A stretch of DNA of 29,191 bases from Methanobacterium sp. (lineage in GTDB: Archaea; Methanobacteriota; Methanobacteria; Methanobacteriales; Methanobacteriaceae): the NCBI GenBank assembly GCA_020855015.1, contig JAHKLP010000068.1, positions 1 through 29,191 of the forward strand, written 5' to 3'. The notes below the pieces were generated by a model. The model was not told the DNA's origin. It saw only the letters and a list, made by a program, of their open reading frames with translations, and did not search any database. The translations under genes and the position numbers were made by a program. Shown one piece after another: positions 1 through 7,743 of the stretch (within the stretch, counting starts at the first letter, position 1; every line of letters begins with the position of its first letter).

Positions 1-22
1 CCCCTAACTTTTATAAATTTCT

Positions 23-48
23 TAACTTTCAGTAATTTCTGAAAGTTA
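23..48. repeat. Perfect 10-bp inverted repeat before the GyrI-like gene
   Basis: The arms TAACTTTCAG and CTGAAAGTTA are perfectly complementary around a 6-bp spacer. A TATA-like stretch (TTATAAATA) overlaps the right edge, and a second TATA-like element lies near 69-77. It could be an operator for the gene starting at 145, or the terminator hairpin of a gene outside the window. The sequence alone does not decide between these. Confidence 0.5.
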
Positions 49-144
49 TAAATAATATTATTTTGATCCTTATATAGTTTTGCCCCAAAAAATGATCAAC
101 AAATAATTAACAGATGTTGAAAATATGTATAGCTAGGTGTAATA

Positions 145-603
145 ATGGAAGTAGTAGAAAAAAGGATTGAAGAAGCTAGGGTTGCTTATATTCCTTATAT
201 GGGAAGTTATGATAAGATTCCACAACTCATGCAAGAAGTCGGAGAGTGGCTTTCAGAAAAAGGCCTCCAAATGACTGGCCGAGTTTATGGGACTTACTTC
301 AACAGCCCAGAAGATACACCCGAGGAAAACCTACAATATGAGATCGGTTTTTCATTTGAGGGAACATGTATGCCCGAGGGTAAAGTAGGTATAAAGGAAA
401 TTCCTGAACATACGGTATTGGCAGCCATGCACAAAGGACCTTATACTGAAGTGGGGCCAGTGATTCATGCTGTGGCACATTATGCAGTTGAAAATGGTTA
501 TGACATTGTTGGGCCTGTCACTGAAGTATATCTTAACAGCCCAATGGAAGTTCCTGAAAGTGACCTTTTAACAGAAGTTCAGTTTCCAGTTATTAAAGTG
601 TGA
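145..603 (+). CDS. GyrI-like / AraC effector-binding domain protein
   Basis: This 152-residue protein is a stand-alone small-molecule-binding domain of the GyrI/AraC effector type, made of two SHS2-like halves. The first half (about 1-75) carries the YGTYFNSPEDTPEENL stretch. The second (about 80-152) carries the HKGPYTEVGPV motif typical of the family and a matching YLNSPMEVPESDLL stretch, so an internal pseudo-repeat is visible. There is no DNA-binding helix-turn-helix, so it probably binds or sequesters a ligand, or acts as a GyrI-type hydrolase or inhibitor, rather than being a transcription factor. The start is set by AGGTG at 135-139, five bases before the ATG. It appears monocistronic. 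The ligand cannot be told from sequence. Confidence 0.85.
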   Translation: MEVVEKRIEEARVAYIPYMGSYDKIPQLMQEVGEWLSEKGLQMTGRVYGTYFNSPEDTPEENLQYEIGFSFEGTCMPEGKVGIKEIPEHTVLAAMHKGPYTEVGPVIHAVAHYAVENGYDIVGPVTEVYLNSPMEVPESDLLTEVQFPVIKV

Positions 604-993
604 AAAATTCATTATATTCTTTTTATTTTTTACTTACCCACCCAAAAACTTTAAATATCCGCCAAAATTCCTTCAGAAAAAGAATATTTAACTAAATAAC
701 AGCGAAGTTCTTAAGACATATATTTGGGTGCAATTTGGGCATAGTTATTTATCTCTCAGATTAGATATAATAGATTACTTCTTACTTCTTTATTCCTGAA
801 TCAAAAATAAGGAAATAAAGAATAATGCTTTAATCGCAATAAAATGGGTTTATGTCAATAAAATCCCAAATTAGAGGGAAACATTTAATAATAATGATAA
901 TAAATTATTAAGAAATTTAAGAATATATTAATAATACTAAAAATAATATTAACACTTGGTTCGTGTAATATCTGAATTGAACCAGGAGAAAAA
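604..993. other. Intergenic region, no gene seen
   Basis: About 390 bases of very AT-rich DNA. T-rich runs just after the stop at 603 (around 616-635) could end transcription of the upstream gene. The last 100 bases should hold the promoter of the NYN gene; several TATA-like stretches occur between 885 and 955, too many to choose one. I find no convincing short gene or RNA gene. Confidence 0.5.
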
Positions 994-1491
994 ATGCGAA
1001 ATCTTGAAAAATTAAGTTCATTTAAAGAATACATTCCCCGAATGGGAGAACCCAGTTCAAAAAGCATTGCCTTGTTAGTGGATGGTCCTAACATGCTTCG
1101 AAAAGAATTCAGTTTTGATCTGGACACTGTGCAAGAATTACTTGCAGATTATGGAAAATTAAAGGTTGGGAAGGTCTTCTTGAACCAGTACGCATCAGAT
1201 AAGCTTATTGAAGCCATTGTTAATCAGGGCATGTCCCCCATCATTGTTGCTGGAGATATTGATGTGCAAATGGCAGTTGAGGCTTTTGAAGCCATTCACA
1301 ACCCCAATATAGATGTTGTTGCACTGATGACCCGTAACACAGATTTTCTACCCCTCATTAACATTGCTAAAGAAAATGGTAAAGAAACACTGGTTATTGG
1401 TGCTGAACCAGGCTTTAGTATTGCTTTAAAAAACTCAGCAGATAACACCATAGTACTGAAGAAACAGCAGCATCCCCATGGTGCAGTTTAA
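994..1491 (+). CDS. NYN-domain protein, TIGR00288 family
   Basis: A 165-residue archaeal protein with the NYN (PIN-like nuclease) fold. Acidic residues expected in the metal site are visible: Asp30 in LLVDGPN, Asp88/Asp90 in AGDIDVQM and Asp117 in TRNTDFLP; Asn33 after the first Asp is also typical. The family (TIGR00288, related to LabA/DUF88) is widespread in methanogens. RNase activity is presumed from the fold, but its substrate is unknown. The start is supported by AGGAG at 984-988, five bases before the ATG. The whole domain fills the protein, with only a short basic N-terminal tail and no membrane segment. It stands alone between two T-rich gaps. Confidence 0.88.
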   Translation: MRNLEKLSSFKEYIPRMGEPSSKSIALLVDGPNMLRKEFSFDLDTVQELLADYGKLKVGKVFLNQYASDKLIEAIVNQGMSPIIVAGDIDVQMAVEAFEAIHNPNIDVVALMTRNTDFLPLINIAKENGKETLVIGAEPGFSIALKNSADNTIVLKKQQHPHGAV

Positions 1492-1510
1492 AAAGAAATA
1501 AGCTTTTTTA
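1489..1510 (+). terminator. Probable terminator after the NYN gene
   Basis: TAAAAAG and CTTTTTTA form a short A/T hairpin around a 7-base loop and end in a T run directly after the stop codon. The stem is weak, so the T run is the better evidence for archaeal termination. Confidence 0.4.
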
Positions 1511-1658
1511 ATTAGAAATAGTATCTATCTATTTCCTACACTTAATTTTCATCAATAAAAATGCCAACTATTTCTTTTAAAACTCCCAATTATCTAAAAA
1601 ATAAAAATTTTGGTATCAAAGTTTAATTTTAATTAATTAACCAGATGAGTGAAATATT

Positions 1659-2351
1659 ATGACGAATTCTGATAATACCACATCTCACCAAGTTAATGAT
1701 TATGATTCTGATATATCTTCCACTATTCCTTATTACCAATCATTCCATCAAGAAACAATAAACATTATAAAGGCCATTGGAAATGAACCTGAAACCTGGT
1801 TAGATACAGGTTGCGGCACGGGTTCTTTAATTAAAATGGCCTTGAAAAATTTCCCTAACACTCGGTTTATTTTAGGAGATCCCTCACCGGATATGTTGAT
1901 CAAAGCACAGGAAAAACTATCAACATATTCCCAGAAAAGGATAAAAATCCTTGAGCCCCTAACAACACAACAATTGTCCCTAGAGATATGCCCTCCAGTG
2001 GACGTAATCACTGCTATCCAATCTCACCATTACTTATCCAGCAAAGACAGGAAAAAAGCAATAAATGCATGTTATGCTATTTTAAACAAAAAAGGAGTTT
2101 TTATAAACTTTGAAAATATACGTCCCGCCAGTGATGAAGGCATCAGAATAGGGAAAGAAAACTGGAAAAAGTTCCAGTTATCCTGCGGCAGAAGTGAAAA
2201 TACAGTGAATGGCCATTTAAATAGGTTTGATAAAGGATATTTCCCTATAACCATAGAAGAACATCTATCTATTCTGAAAAAAACTGGTTTTAGAGTTGTA
2301 GAACTTTTTTGGTTTTCTTACATGCATGCCGGGTTTTATGCTATTAAATAA
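1659..2351 (+). CDS. Class I SAM-dependent methyltransferase
   Basis: A 230-residue soluble protein with a Rossmann-type methyltransferase core. Motif I is LDTGCGTGS (about 48-56), the ribose-binding acidic position follows in ILGDPSPDML (about 71-80), and VDVITAIQSHHYLS (about 114-127) is the motif IV region. The layout resembles small-molecule methyltransferases of the UbiE/CmoA group, but I cannot name the substrate. The ribosome site is poor (a GATGAG-like stretch upstream), so the ATG is accepted mainly because the domain starts soon after it. The gene stands alone, with nearly 470 bases of non-coding DNA after it. Confidence 0.8.
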   Translation: MTNSDNTTSHQVNDYDSDISSTIPYYQSFHQETINIIKAIGNEPETWLDTGCGTGSLIKMALKNFPNTRFILGDPSPDMLIKAQEKLSTYSQKRIKILEPLTTQQLSLEICPPVDVITAIQSHHYLSSKDRKKAINACYAILNKKGVFINFENIRPASDEGIRIGKENWKKFQLSCGRSENTVNGHLNRFDKGYFPITIEEHLSILKKTGFRVVELFWFSYMHAGFYAIK

Positions 2352-2817
2352 CCATATTTTCTTATTAATCAGACATTACCACGATAATTGCATAGAAACC
2401 CCTTCATGTATTAGAAAAATTTAATACTATATTTTTTAGCTTGTTTTAGAGCAGTTAAAATTGTTTTTTAAAGAAAAAGGAAATTTATCTACTTCGGAAA
2501 ATTTATATGGATGTAGGTTCTATCTTTACGAGTCTAAAAAAAATATATTAAAACCCAGTTATGAGTATTTATAATACGTTAATACATGGTAAATTAAATT
2601 TAAAGGAACTGGGCTGGAATACGTTGCAAATTTAGTCTTTAATATGATTGGGAGGCAATTAGAGTCTGTTTAGCTTCTTATATTGTAATGATAGTCCTAG
2701 TTAAGCTTAATTCTCCATGTTAATCCATAAACAAATTAATGTTTGGAAATTTTTAACTGACCTGTGCAAGTTTAATGGCGATAAAATTGTTATTGTTGGT
2801 TTAAGAGGTGTCTCAAT
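2352..2817. other. Intergenic region with a long-spaced inverted repeat
   Basis: About 465 bases without a supportable gene. CCCAGTT near 2553 and AACTGGG near 2607 are complementary arms about 47 bases apart, with T/A-rich DNA between. The end of the region holds the TrkA ribosome site. No tRNA-like or riboswitch-like structure was recognised. Confidence 0.4.
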
Positions 2818-3468
2818 ATGTATGTGATTGTAATGGGTGGTGGGAGAGTAGGTTTGAACCTGGCCTCTTTTCTAATTGCTGATGGTCATGATGTTACCTT
2901 AATTGAAAATGATGAAAATTTATGTGCCAACGCTGCTGCTGAATTGGATGCCCTGGTTATTTGTGGCAACGGTACTGATACCAAAACCCTGGATGAAGCC
3001 AATGTATCCAGTGCAGACGTTTTCGTAGCAGCCACCGGAAATGACGAAGCAAACCTCCTTGCTTGCATCCTGGTGAGGGAATGCAGGATTCCTAAAATTA
3101 TTGCCAGAGTAAGTGAACCCAGCCATGCAGAGGCCTTTAGAAAAGTGGGGATTGACTCAGTTATAAGCCCAGAGATCACAGCGGCTAGTTATGTGGAGAA
3201 ATTAATAATTCGGCCGAAAATTGCTGATCTGGTAGTTATGGGAAAAGGCGATGCAGAACTACTTGATTTTAAACTGGAAAATAAAAAGGTTATTGGTGAG
3301 AAGATCGGTGATATTAGCCCCACTGAAGACTTTATAATCGTAGCTGTATATGAAAATGGCGATATAACAATTCCAAAACCTGATATTGTTCTAAAGGAAG
3401 GTATGAAGGTTTCTATTCTGGTTAAAACCAAAGCAGCCAGAGAAGTAATGAAACAGTTCACCAGATAG
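2818..3468 (+). CDS. trkA: TrkA-type K+ uptake regulatory protein
   Basis: A 216-residue cytoplasmic regulator of a Trk/Ktr-type potassium transporter. Residues 1-125 form a TrkA-N (RCK) Rossmann domain: the GGGRVG nucleotide loop is at 7-12 and Glu30, at the end of the second strand, points to NAD(H) or adenine-nucleotide binding. Residues from about 130 to the end form a TrkA-C domain, which usually binds a ligand and gates the channel. The single RCK copy is the common short archaeal form. An AGGTG site lies about eight bases before the ATG. No membrane partner (TrkH/KtrB) is adjacent, so it must act on a transporter encoded elsewhere. Identification of the family is firm; its exact partner is inferred. 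Confidence 0.9.
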   Translation: MYVIVMGGGRVGLNLASFLIADGHDVTLIENDENLCANAAAELDALVICGNGTDTKTLDEANVSSADVFVAATGNDEANLLACILVRECRIPKIIARVSEPSHAEAFRKVGIDSVISPEITAASYVEKLIIRPKIADLVVMGKGDAELLDFKLENKKVIGEKIGDISPTEDFIIVAVYENGDITIPKPDIVLKEGMKVSILVKTKAAREVMKQFTR

Positions 3469-3660
3469 TAATATTTTAATTCAATAACCAATTCTTACTT
3501 ATTTTATCAGATTATCTTGATTTCAAATCTTTATCAATGATGTGATACCCGATCCCGGGTCTAATTGACTTTTTATTATTTAGAAAATATGGTATTTTAA
3601 ATCCTAGCACTAGTACTGATATAATTAAACAACATAACAACTATGGGATATATTATCATT

Positions 3661-4014
3661 TCATTTATTTCCCAGCAGTTCATCTAAAACATTGATAATT
3701 TCTGGATTTGAAAGACTATAATATATCCAAACTCCTTCTTTACGCCATTTTAAAAACCCGGCTTTTTTTAATATATTCAGATGGTGCGAGACAGTTGGTT
3801 GTGGTTTATCCAGTGCCGTGAGTATTTCACAAACACACAACTCACCATAAGTTAATAAATAGATTATTTTAAGTCGTGTTGGGTCTCCAAGAGCTTTTAT
3901 AGAATCAGCTTTTTCGTGCAGAAAAGGATCTTCAGGAATTTTCGAAATAATTTTTTTGAGTCTCCTCATCTGGTCCGGGCCAGGTTTATCTCCACCAGTC
4001 GCACAGGATTTCAT
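3661..4014 (-). CDS. arsR: ArsR/SmtB family metalloregulator
   Basis: A winged-helix repressor of the ArsR/SmtB family. The ELCVCE motif (Glu58-Leu-Cys60-Val-Cys62-Glu) is the classic As(III)/Sb(III) sensor at the start of the recognition-helix region; a further Cys4 near the N-terminus could be a third thiol ligand. The PTVSHHLNILKKAGFL segment is the DNA-recognition helix and the KEGVWIYYSL segment is the wing. I place the start at the ATG at 4014 (117 residues): an in-frame ATG at 4035 overlaps an 18-bp palindrome, and TATA-like DNA inside that palindrome lies about 27 bases before 4014, which suits a leaderless message. Starting at 4035 would add seven residues. It probably represses itself and the arsM fusion, releasing DNA when arsenite binds. 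Confidence 0.88.
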   Translation of the reverse strand: MKSCATGGDKPGPDQMRRLKKIISKIPEDPFLHEKADSIKALGDPTRLKIIYLLTYGELCVCEILTALDKPQPTVSHHLNILKKAGFLKWRKEGVWIYYSLSNPEIINVLDELLGNK

Positions 4015-4032
4015 GTTATTTGCTATAGATAT

Positions 4033-4050
4033 CATATATTTAAATATATG
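4033..4050. promoter_or_regulatory. Probable ArsR operator at arsR
   Basis: CATATATTTAAATATATG is a perfect 18-bp palindrome just upstream of arsR. A near copy lies before the arsM fusion at 6820-6837 (16 of 18 bases the same). Its AT-rich centre could also be the TATA box, in which case ArsR binding would block TBP directly. The AT-rich composition means that part of the symmetry could be chance, but the matched placement makes a regulatory role likely. Confidence 0.6.
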
Positions 4051-4103
4051 GATGTTAAATAGATCTCGTGAATTTATTAATTGTAGAAAGATATTTTTGA
4101 TTG

Positions 4104-4646
4104 CTACATTGTTTCAGGATCCTGTTCTGCTATGCAAAAGCCACAAACAGCCCGAGGATTATCTTTTTGTACTTCTTTCACTGGACATAGATAATTCTCA
4201 CCATCATATCTAACCTTAAAACCCCCTGGAAAGGGCGTGCCCACGGGGTGCACTGGTTCCTTTACAATGAATGTGGTGTATAGTGAAATAATCTTGTAAA
4301 TCTGGAAAAAAGCAGGATCGAAGCTATCTACCCCACTAGCCTCAGTTTCCTGGTTTAAAAGCAATATTATTGCTTCATGAACTTCATCAATATCTAGATA
4401 TTCATTATCATCTGTTTGGTGTTCTTTAACTTCTTTGATACGGTTGATGAAGGCAAGGGTGTAGGCTTCAATATATGCCTTACGATAGCTTCCCTGCACA
4501 TACCTGGCATCATTGATGAGGAAGGCACTGGCCTGCATGATGTCGTGGATATTAATAAGTCTTGCTTCCGTCTTCAGCAGAGTAAGAAGGTTATCCCTAT
4601 TAATTTCATTACAGGAGAGAAGATCCTTAATATATTCTAGTTCCAT
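4104..4646 (-). CDS. UPF0305 / DUF2115 family protein
   Basis: A 180-residue protein of the UPF0305 (DUF2115) family, found almost only in methanogens. It looks soluble and mostly helical in its first 110 residues, with LINIHDIMQASAFLINDARY and the YRKAYIEAYTLAFI region as recognisable stretches. A C-terminal part carries PVGTPFPGG and three cysteines (YLCPVKE, then AVCGFC), which could bind a metal. No biochemical role is established. It lies 61 bases downstream of the DGC gene, on the same strand, so it may be read with the arsM operon. A GTGATGG-like site precedes the ATG. Its link to arsenic is positional only. Confidence 0.78.
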   Translation of the reverse strand: MELEYIKDLLSCNEINRDNLLTLLKTEARLINIHDIMQASAFLINDARYVQGSYRKAYIEAYTLAFINRIKEVKEHQTDDNEYLDIDEVHEAIILLLNQETEASGVDSFDPAFFQIYKIISLYTTFIVKEPVHPVGTPFPGGFKVRYDGENYLCPVKEVQKDNPRAVCGFCIAEQDPETM

Positions 4647-4707
4647 CAGCCATCACTATCGATTGAGTTATATTACTAAAATCTTACATTTGGTCTGTCT
4701 TGAAACT

Positions 4708-5100
4708 TTATTTATCTTGAAAATCTTTTAGCTCTTTTTTAATTCTATTTTTCATGTATTTTACGCATTTTTCCCCTTCATCATCCAATCTAGACACATC
4801 ATTAGGTATTAAACCAGTCCCCTTGAGTTCCTCCAAAACGTTTATATTTTTGGCAGGTTTAACTCCTTTTTGTTCTAAAATTTTAAGGGTGCAGTCCCCA
4901 TCACAACCGCTGATGGCTATAATAGGATACTTCTTAATCAAATTACGAAATCCATCCCTATCAGCAGAAGTAGCACCCATACATATAGATATCGTGTTAT
5001 CAGTCTCGTCAACTGTATCTGTAGATGTTACGCGGGCAACTAAACCATAGGGACTCATTCCACTACAGGCTGCCAGGGCTATCTTCTTATCTTCGCTCAT
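4708..5100 (-). CDS. DGC-domain putative zinc-binding protein
   Basis: A 130-residue protein of the DGC family (annotated as putative zinc-binding), named for a conserved Asp-Gly-Cys signature. Visible cysteines are Cys9 in AACSGMSP, Cys41 in SICMGA, and the pair in AISGCDGDCTLKIL, plus one near the C-terminus (GEKCVKYM). Genes of this family often lie beside arsR and metalloid genes in anaerobes, and the cysteine layout suits soft-metal or metalloid binding. It is 15 bases downstream of the arsM fusion and has its own strong GAGGAG site before the ATG, so the two are surely cotranscribed. I infer a role as an accessory thiol or metallochaperone protein in arsenic handling; this is untested. 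Confidence 0.8.
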   Translation of the reverse strand: MSEDKKIALAACSGMSPYGLVARVTSTDTVDETDNTISICMGATSADRDGFRNLIKKYPIIAISGCDGDCTLKILEQKGVKPAKNINVLEELKGTGLIPNDVSRLDDEGEKCVKYMKNRIKKELKDFQDK

Positions 5101-5115
5101 TTACTTCCGCTCCTC

Positions 5116-6795
5116 TTATTTTTTTGAATTTTTTTCTGCCAATTTTGCATTCATTTTATCGAATTTATTTTTAACAACTTGGTATCCTTTTTGATCAAAT
5201 GGGCAATCCTCTATACAGTAAGTACAGCCTTGAGTGCAACCTATACAGCTTTTTTGTATGAATTCGATTTCTTTGCCACCGCAACATGTTTCTGTTTCTA
5301 CCAGTGCCTTTTCAGGGCAGGCTTTGATACATTTACCACATTTTTCACAGTATCCAAGTATCCAAGAATGGTTATCAGGCTTTTTTAGAGTTAGATTATT
5401 TATACTTGTGAAAATAGCCGAAATTTTTATTCTGGGACCTAATTCAGGAGTTATCAGAAGACCACTTTGCCCTATCCCTCCTAAACCTGCTTTCTGACCA
5501 AGTTGCGAGAATCCTACCATACTCCCATAGGGGTGGGCAACCTGAGTGGCAAAACCATTTGCTCTAATAAAGTCAGAGAGGGCATAGGTTATATTTCCCA
5601 GCTTTTCATAAGTTGCATCATTCAGTTGCTGAGCTTCTGGACCTGGAGGGGCCTCGATAATATCATTACCCATCTCCAGAGTCAAAACAATGGCGTTAGG
5701 ATAAATGGGTTTTTCTATATTGATTAATTCCGGGCTAACTTTCGTATATCCAATGCTTACGATGCCCATTGAATGGGCGAATTTTTCAAAATTAGCGAAA
5801 AAATCAGATGCAGCCATATTTTTAGGATTTTCAGGATTTTTTACTAGAGATATATCAGCTAATTCTGTTCCGCTTCCACATCCACATCCATTACTTTCCC
5901 CTAATATTTTTCCAAGTTGTTCATCAACTGTTTCCCCACAACAGCCCATATATTCCTCTGGTTCTTTTTTCGGAGATTCTTCAATATCTTCTCCACAACA
6001 AGCGGTTTTTTTATCATGACCCATTTTTTTCCCTTTTAGAGCTCTTACCTGCACACTTGTTATTTTTCCTACCAGCCGTTCATCCATGTCAGGCTCTGTG
6101 AAGAAGTGCTGTTCGATGATCTTTACATCATTAAAACCTGCTTTTCGTATGGTCTCAATATAATCTTGTTTTTCCATTGCTCCAGCGATACATCCTGACC
6201 ATGCTTGAAAGTTTTTACGAATTGCGCCGGGTATTTCACCCTCTGTAACTAAATCTGATATTAACATTCTCCCGCCTTTTTTTAGGACTCTGAATGCTTC
6301 TTTATAGGCTATTGATTTGTTTGGTGTGAGATTTATAACACAATTACTAATTATAACATCTACAGAATCATCTTCAATTGGTAAATCTTCAATTTCGCCC
6401 AGTTTAAACTCCACATTCTTGTAACCACCAGCTTCAGCATTTTTAACAGCAGTTTCTACCATTTTTTGGGTCATATCTACTCCAATTACCTTTCCTTGCT
6501 CACCAACCTTATTAGCTGCAAGAAAAACATCTATACCCCCACCTGATCCGAGATCTAAAACTGTTTCACCTTCGTTAATTTCTGCTAAGGCTGTAGGGTT
6601 GCCACATCCAAGCCCAAATATGGCTTCTGCAGGGATGCTTTTTATCTCATCATCAGAATAACCTGCTGCTTTGGCTTGATGGATTACACCATCAATTTCG
6701 CTTCCAGAACAACATGAGCAGGAAGAAGAATCTTCTTTAGTAGCTATTTTTGAATATCTTTCCTTTACAAATTCTTTAATTTCTTTTTCTTTCAA
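5116..6795 (-). CDS. arsM: ArsM arsenite methyltransferase fused to a QueG-like Fe-S domain
   Basis: One uninterrupted frame joins two enzymes. Residues 1 to about 260 are an As(III) S-adenosylmethionine methyltransferase: motif I is LDLGSGGG, and the three catalytic cysteines of the AS3MT/ArsM family are present as GLGCGNP (Cys64), SNCVINL (Cys152) and SGCIAGA (Cys202). Extra Cys pairs occur near the N-terminus (CSCC) and in a linker (about 266-306: two CCG motifs and CGC). From about 330 the protein resembles epoxyqueuosine reductase/reductive-dehalogenase-like proteins, with GLGGIGQSGLLITPELGPR and two ferredoxin clusters (CEKCGKC..CP and CIGCTQGCTYCIEDCP). I choose a TTG start at 6795 because GGTGA lies five bases upstream and the usual ArsM N-terminus follows; the in-frame ATG at 6822 overlaps the operator. 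The Fe-S half may supply electrons to restore catalytic thiols, or act on methylated arsenic. Confidence 0.88.
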   Translation of the reverse strand: MKEKEIKEFVKERYSKIATKEDSSSCSCCSGSEIDGVIHQAKAAGYSDDEIKSIPAEAIFGLGCGNPTALAEINEGETVLDLGSGGGIDVFLAANKVGEQGKVIGVDMTQKMVETAVKNAEAGGYKNVEFKLGEIEDLPIEDDSVDVIISNCVINLTPNKSIAYKEAFRVLKKGGRMLISDLVTEGEIPGAIRKNFQAWSGCIAGAMEKQDYIETIRKAGFNDVKIIEQHFFTEPDMDERLVGKITSVQVRALKGKKMGHDKKTACCGEDIEESPKKEPEEYMGCCGETVDEQLGKILGESNGCGCGSGTELADISLVKNPENPKNMAASDFFANFEKFAHSMGIVSIGYTKVSPELINIEKPIYPNAIVLTLEMGNDIIEAPPGPEAQQLNDATYEKLGNITYALSDFIRANGFATQVAHPYGSMVGFSQLGQKAGLGGIGQSGLLITPELGPRIKISAIFTSINNLTLKKPDNHSWILGYCEKCGKCIKACPEKALVETETCCGGKEIEFIQKSCIGCTQGCTYCIEDCPFDQKGYQVVKNKFDKMNAKLAEKNSKK

Positions 6796-6819
6796 AAGGT
6801 TCACCAATGGCATTAGTTT

Positions 6820-6837
6820 CATATATTCAAATATATC
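6820..6837. promoter_or_regulatory. Probable ArsR operator at the arsM fusion
   Basis: CATATATTCAAATATATC differs from the perfect palindrome at arsR (4033-4050) at only two of 18 positions. It covers the upstream in-frame ATG and lies about 25-42 bases before the preferred TTG start. On the transcribed strand a TTTATAAG element further upstream is an alternative TATA box; in that case the operator would lie at the start of the transcript. Confidence 0.55.
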
Positions 6838-6922
6838 AATATATAGATCGATTGTTGAATATGCTTATAAATTTAACTACAACTGAAAAGAATAAAATAA
6901 AAAAAAATTTTGCAAGTGAATT

Positions 6923-7636
6923 TCAAACATACTTTAACTTGTATTTGTTATACTGTTTTTCCAATAATTCTCGGCTGTTTTCAGTCCCATGACCCGGTAA
7001 AAAAAGTTTAGATCCAGTATTCAAGAGTTTTCCCCAGCTTCTGATCATCATGGGCACATCAGCAGCAAAAGGTGGGAACACCGACCACCAGAAAACACCA
7101 AACATAGCATCACCCACCAGGGCCACCTCATCATCCACAATTAGACTCATTGAACCTTGGCTATGGCCAGGAGTGGTAATTAAGTAACAATTGGAACTAA
7201 TGAAATAGTCATCAGTCGCGAGTATATCTGGATCTACTGCTTCAAAATTTAAGAATTTGGTTAACTTGCTTTTAATTCTCATTAACAATCTTAGCCCAAT
7301 TCGAGTGGCTAAATTTGTGCCCTGAGGGATTAATTGGCTTTTGGGGTTCATTAAATATTCAGCTTCGCTTTTCTGGATAATTACTTTCGTTTTATACTTC
7401 TCCTTTAACATGGCTGCGTTTCCAACATGATCATGATGACTGTGGGTTAAAACCAGGTATGACAAATCATTTCCATCCAAAAAATCATCTAACTTTCCCA
7501 TCACCGCCTTATTAGAGTTTTTAATACCGGTGTCGACCATAATTGATATATCTTTATCTATTACCAAGTATGAGTTCGCTCTGCCCTTGGTGATTTGATA
7601 AATTTTGCAGTTATTGTTTGTTTTCCATTTTTTCAT
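6923..7636 (-). CDS. MBL-fold metallo-hydrolase
   Basis: A 237-residue metallo-beta-lactamase-fold hydrolase with a complete two-metal site: THSHHDH (His65, His67, Asp69, His70), His158 in TPGHSQGS, Asp176 in LVGDAM and His216 in FLPGHG. Length and layout match the glyoxalase II-like general group, with no extra flavodoxin or RNA-binding domain. The substrate cannot be read from sequence. It lies about 100 bases upstream of the arsM fusion on the same strand, with an AT-rich gap that holds the arsM promoter, so it is probably a separate unit. A GTGAT stretch precedes the ATG. It is divergent from the CPBP protease gene. Confidence 0.87.
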   Translation of the reverse strand: MKKWKTNNNCKIYQITKGRANSYLVIDKDISIMVDTGIKNSNKAVMGKLDDFLDGNDLSYLVLTHSHHDHVGNAAMLKEKYKTKVIIQKSEAEYLMNPKSQLIPQGTNLATRIGLRLLMRIKSKLTKFLNFEAVDPDILATDDYFISSNCYLITTPGHSQGSMSLIVDDEVALVGDAMFGVFWWSVFPPFAADVPMMIRSWGKLLNTGSKLFLPGHGTENSRELLEKQYNKYKLKYV

Positions 7637-7743
7637 TGAATCACTGCTTAATGAATATCATAAGGGGTATATTATTATATAAGTTGGGTAATAATAATTA
7701 TAATGGAAATTAAATATGTATGTATTTAAATGGAGTTTTTCCC

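Noticed and set aside
2552..2613. CCCAGTT/AACTGGG arms about 47 bases apart, considered as the ends of a small mobile element.
   Set aside because: Only 7-bp arms, no target-site duplication seen and no second copy in the window.
3550..3563. ACCCG-ATCC-CGGGT hairpin after trkA, considered as a tRNA remnant or attachment site.
   Set aside because: A 5-bp stem alone; no tRNA arms or repeat partner in the window. It may simply help terminate transcription.
7656..7710. AT-rich TATTATTA/TAATAATA symmetry between the divergent MBL and CPBP genes, considered as an operator.
   Set aside because: Low-complexity AT DNA makes such symmetry likely by chance; no second copy was found.
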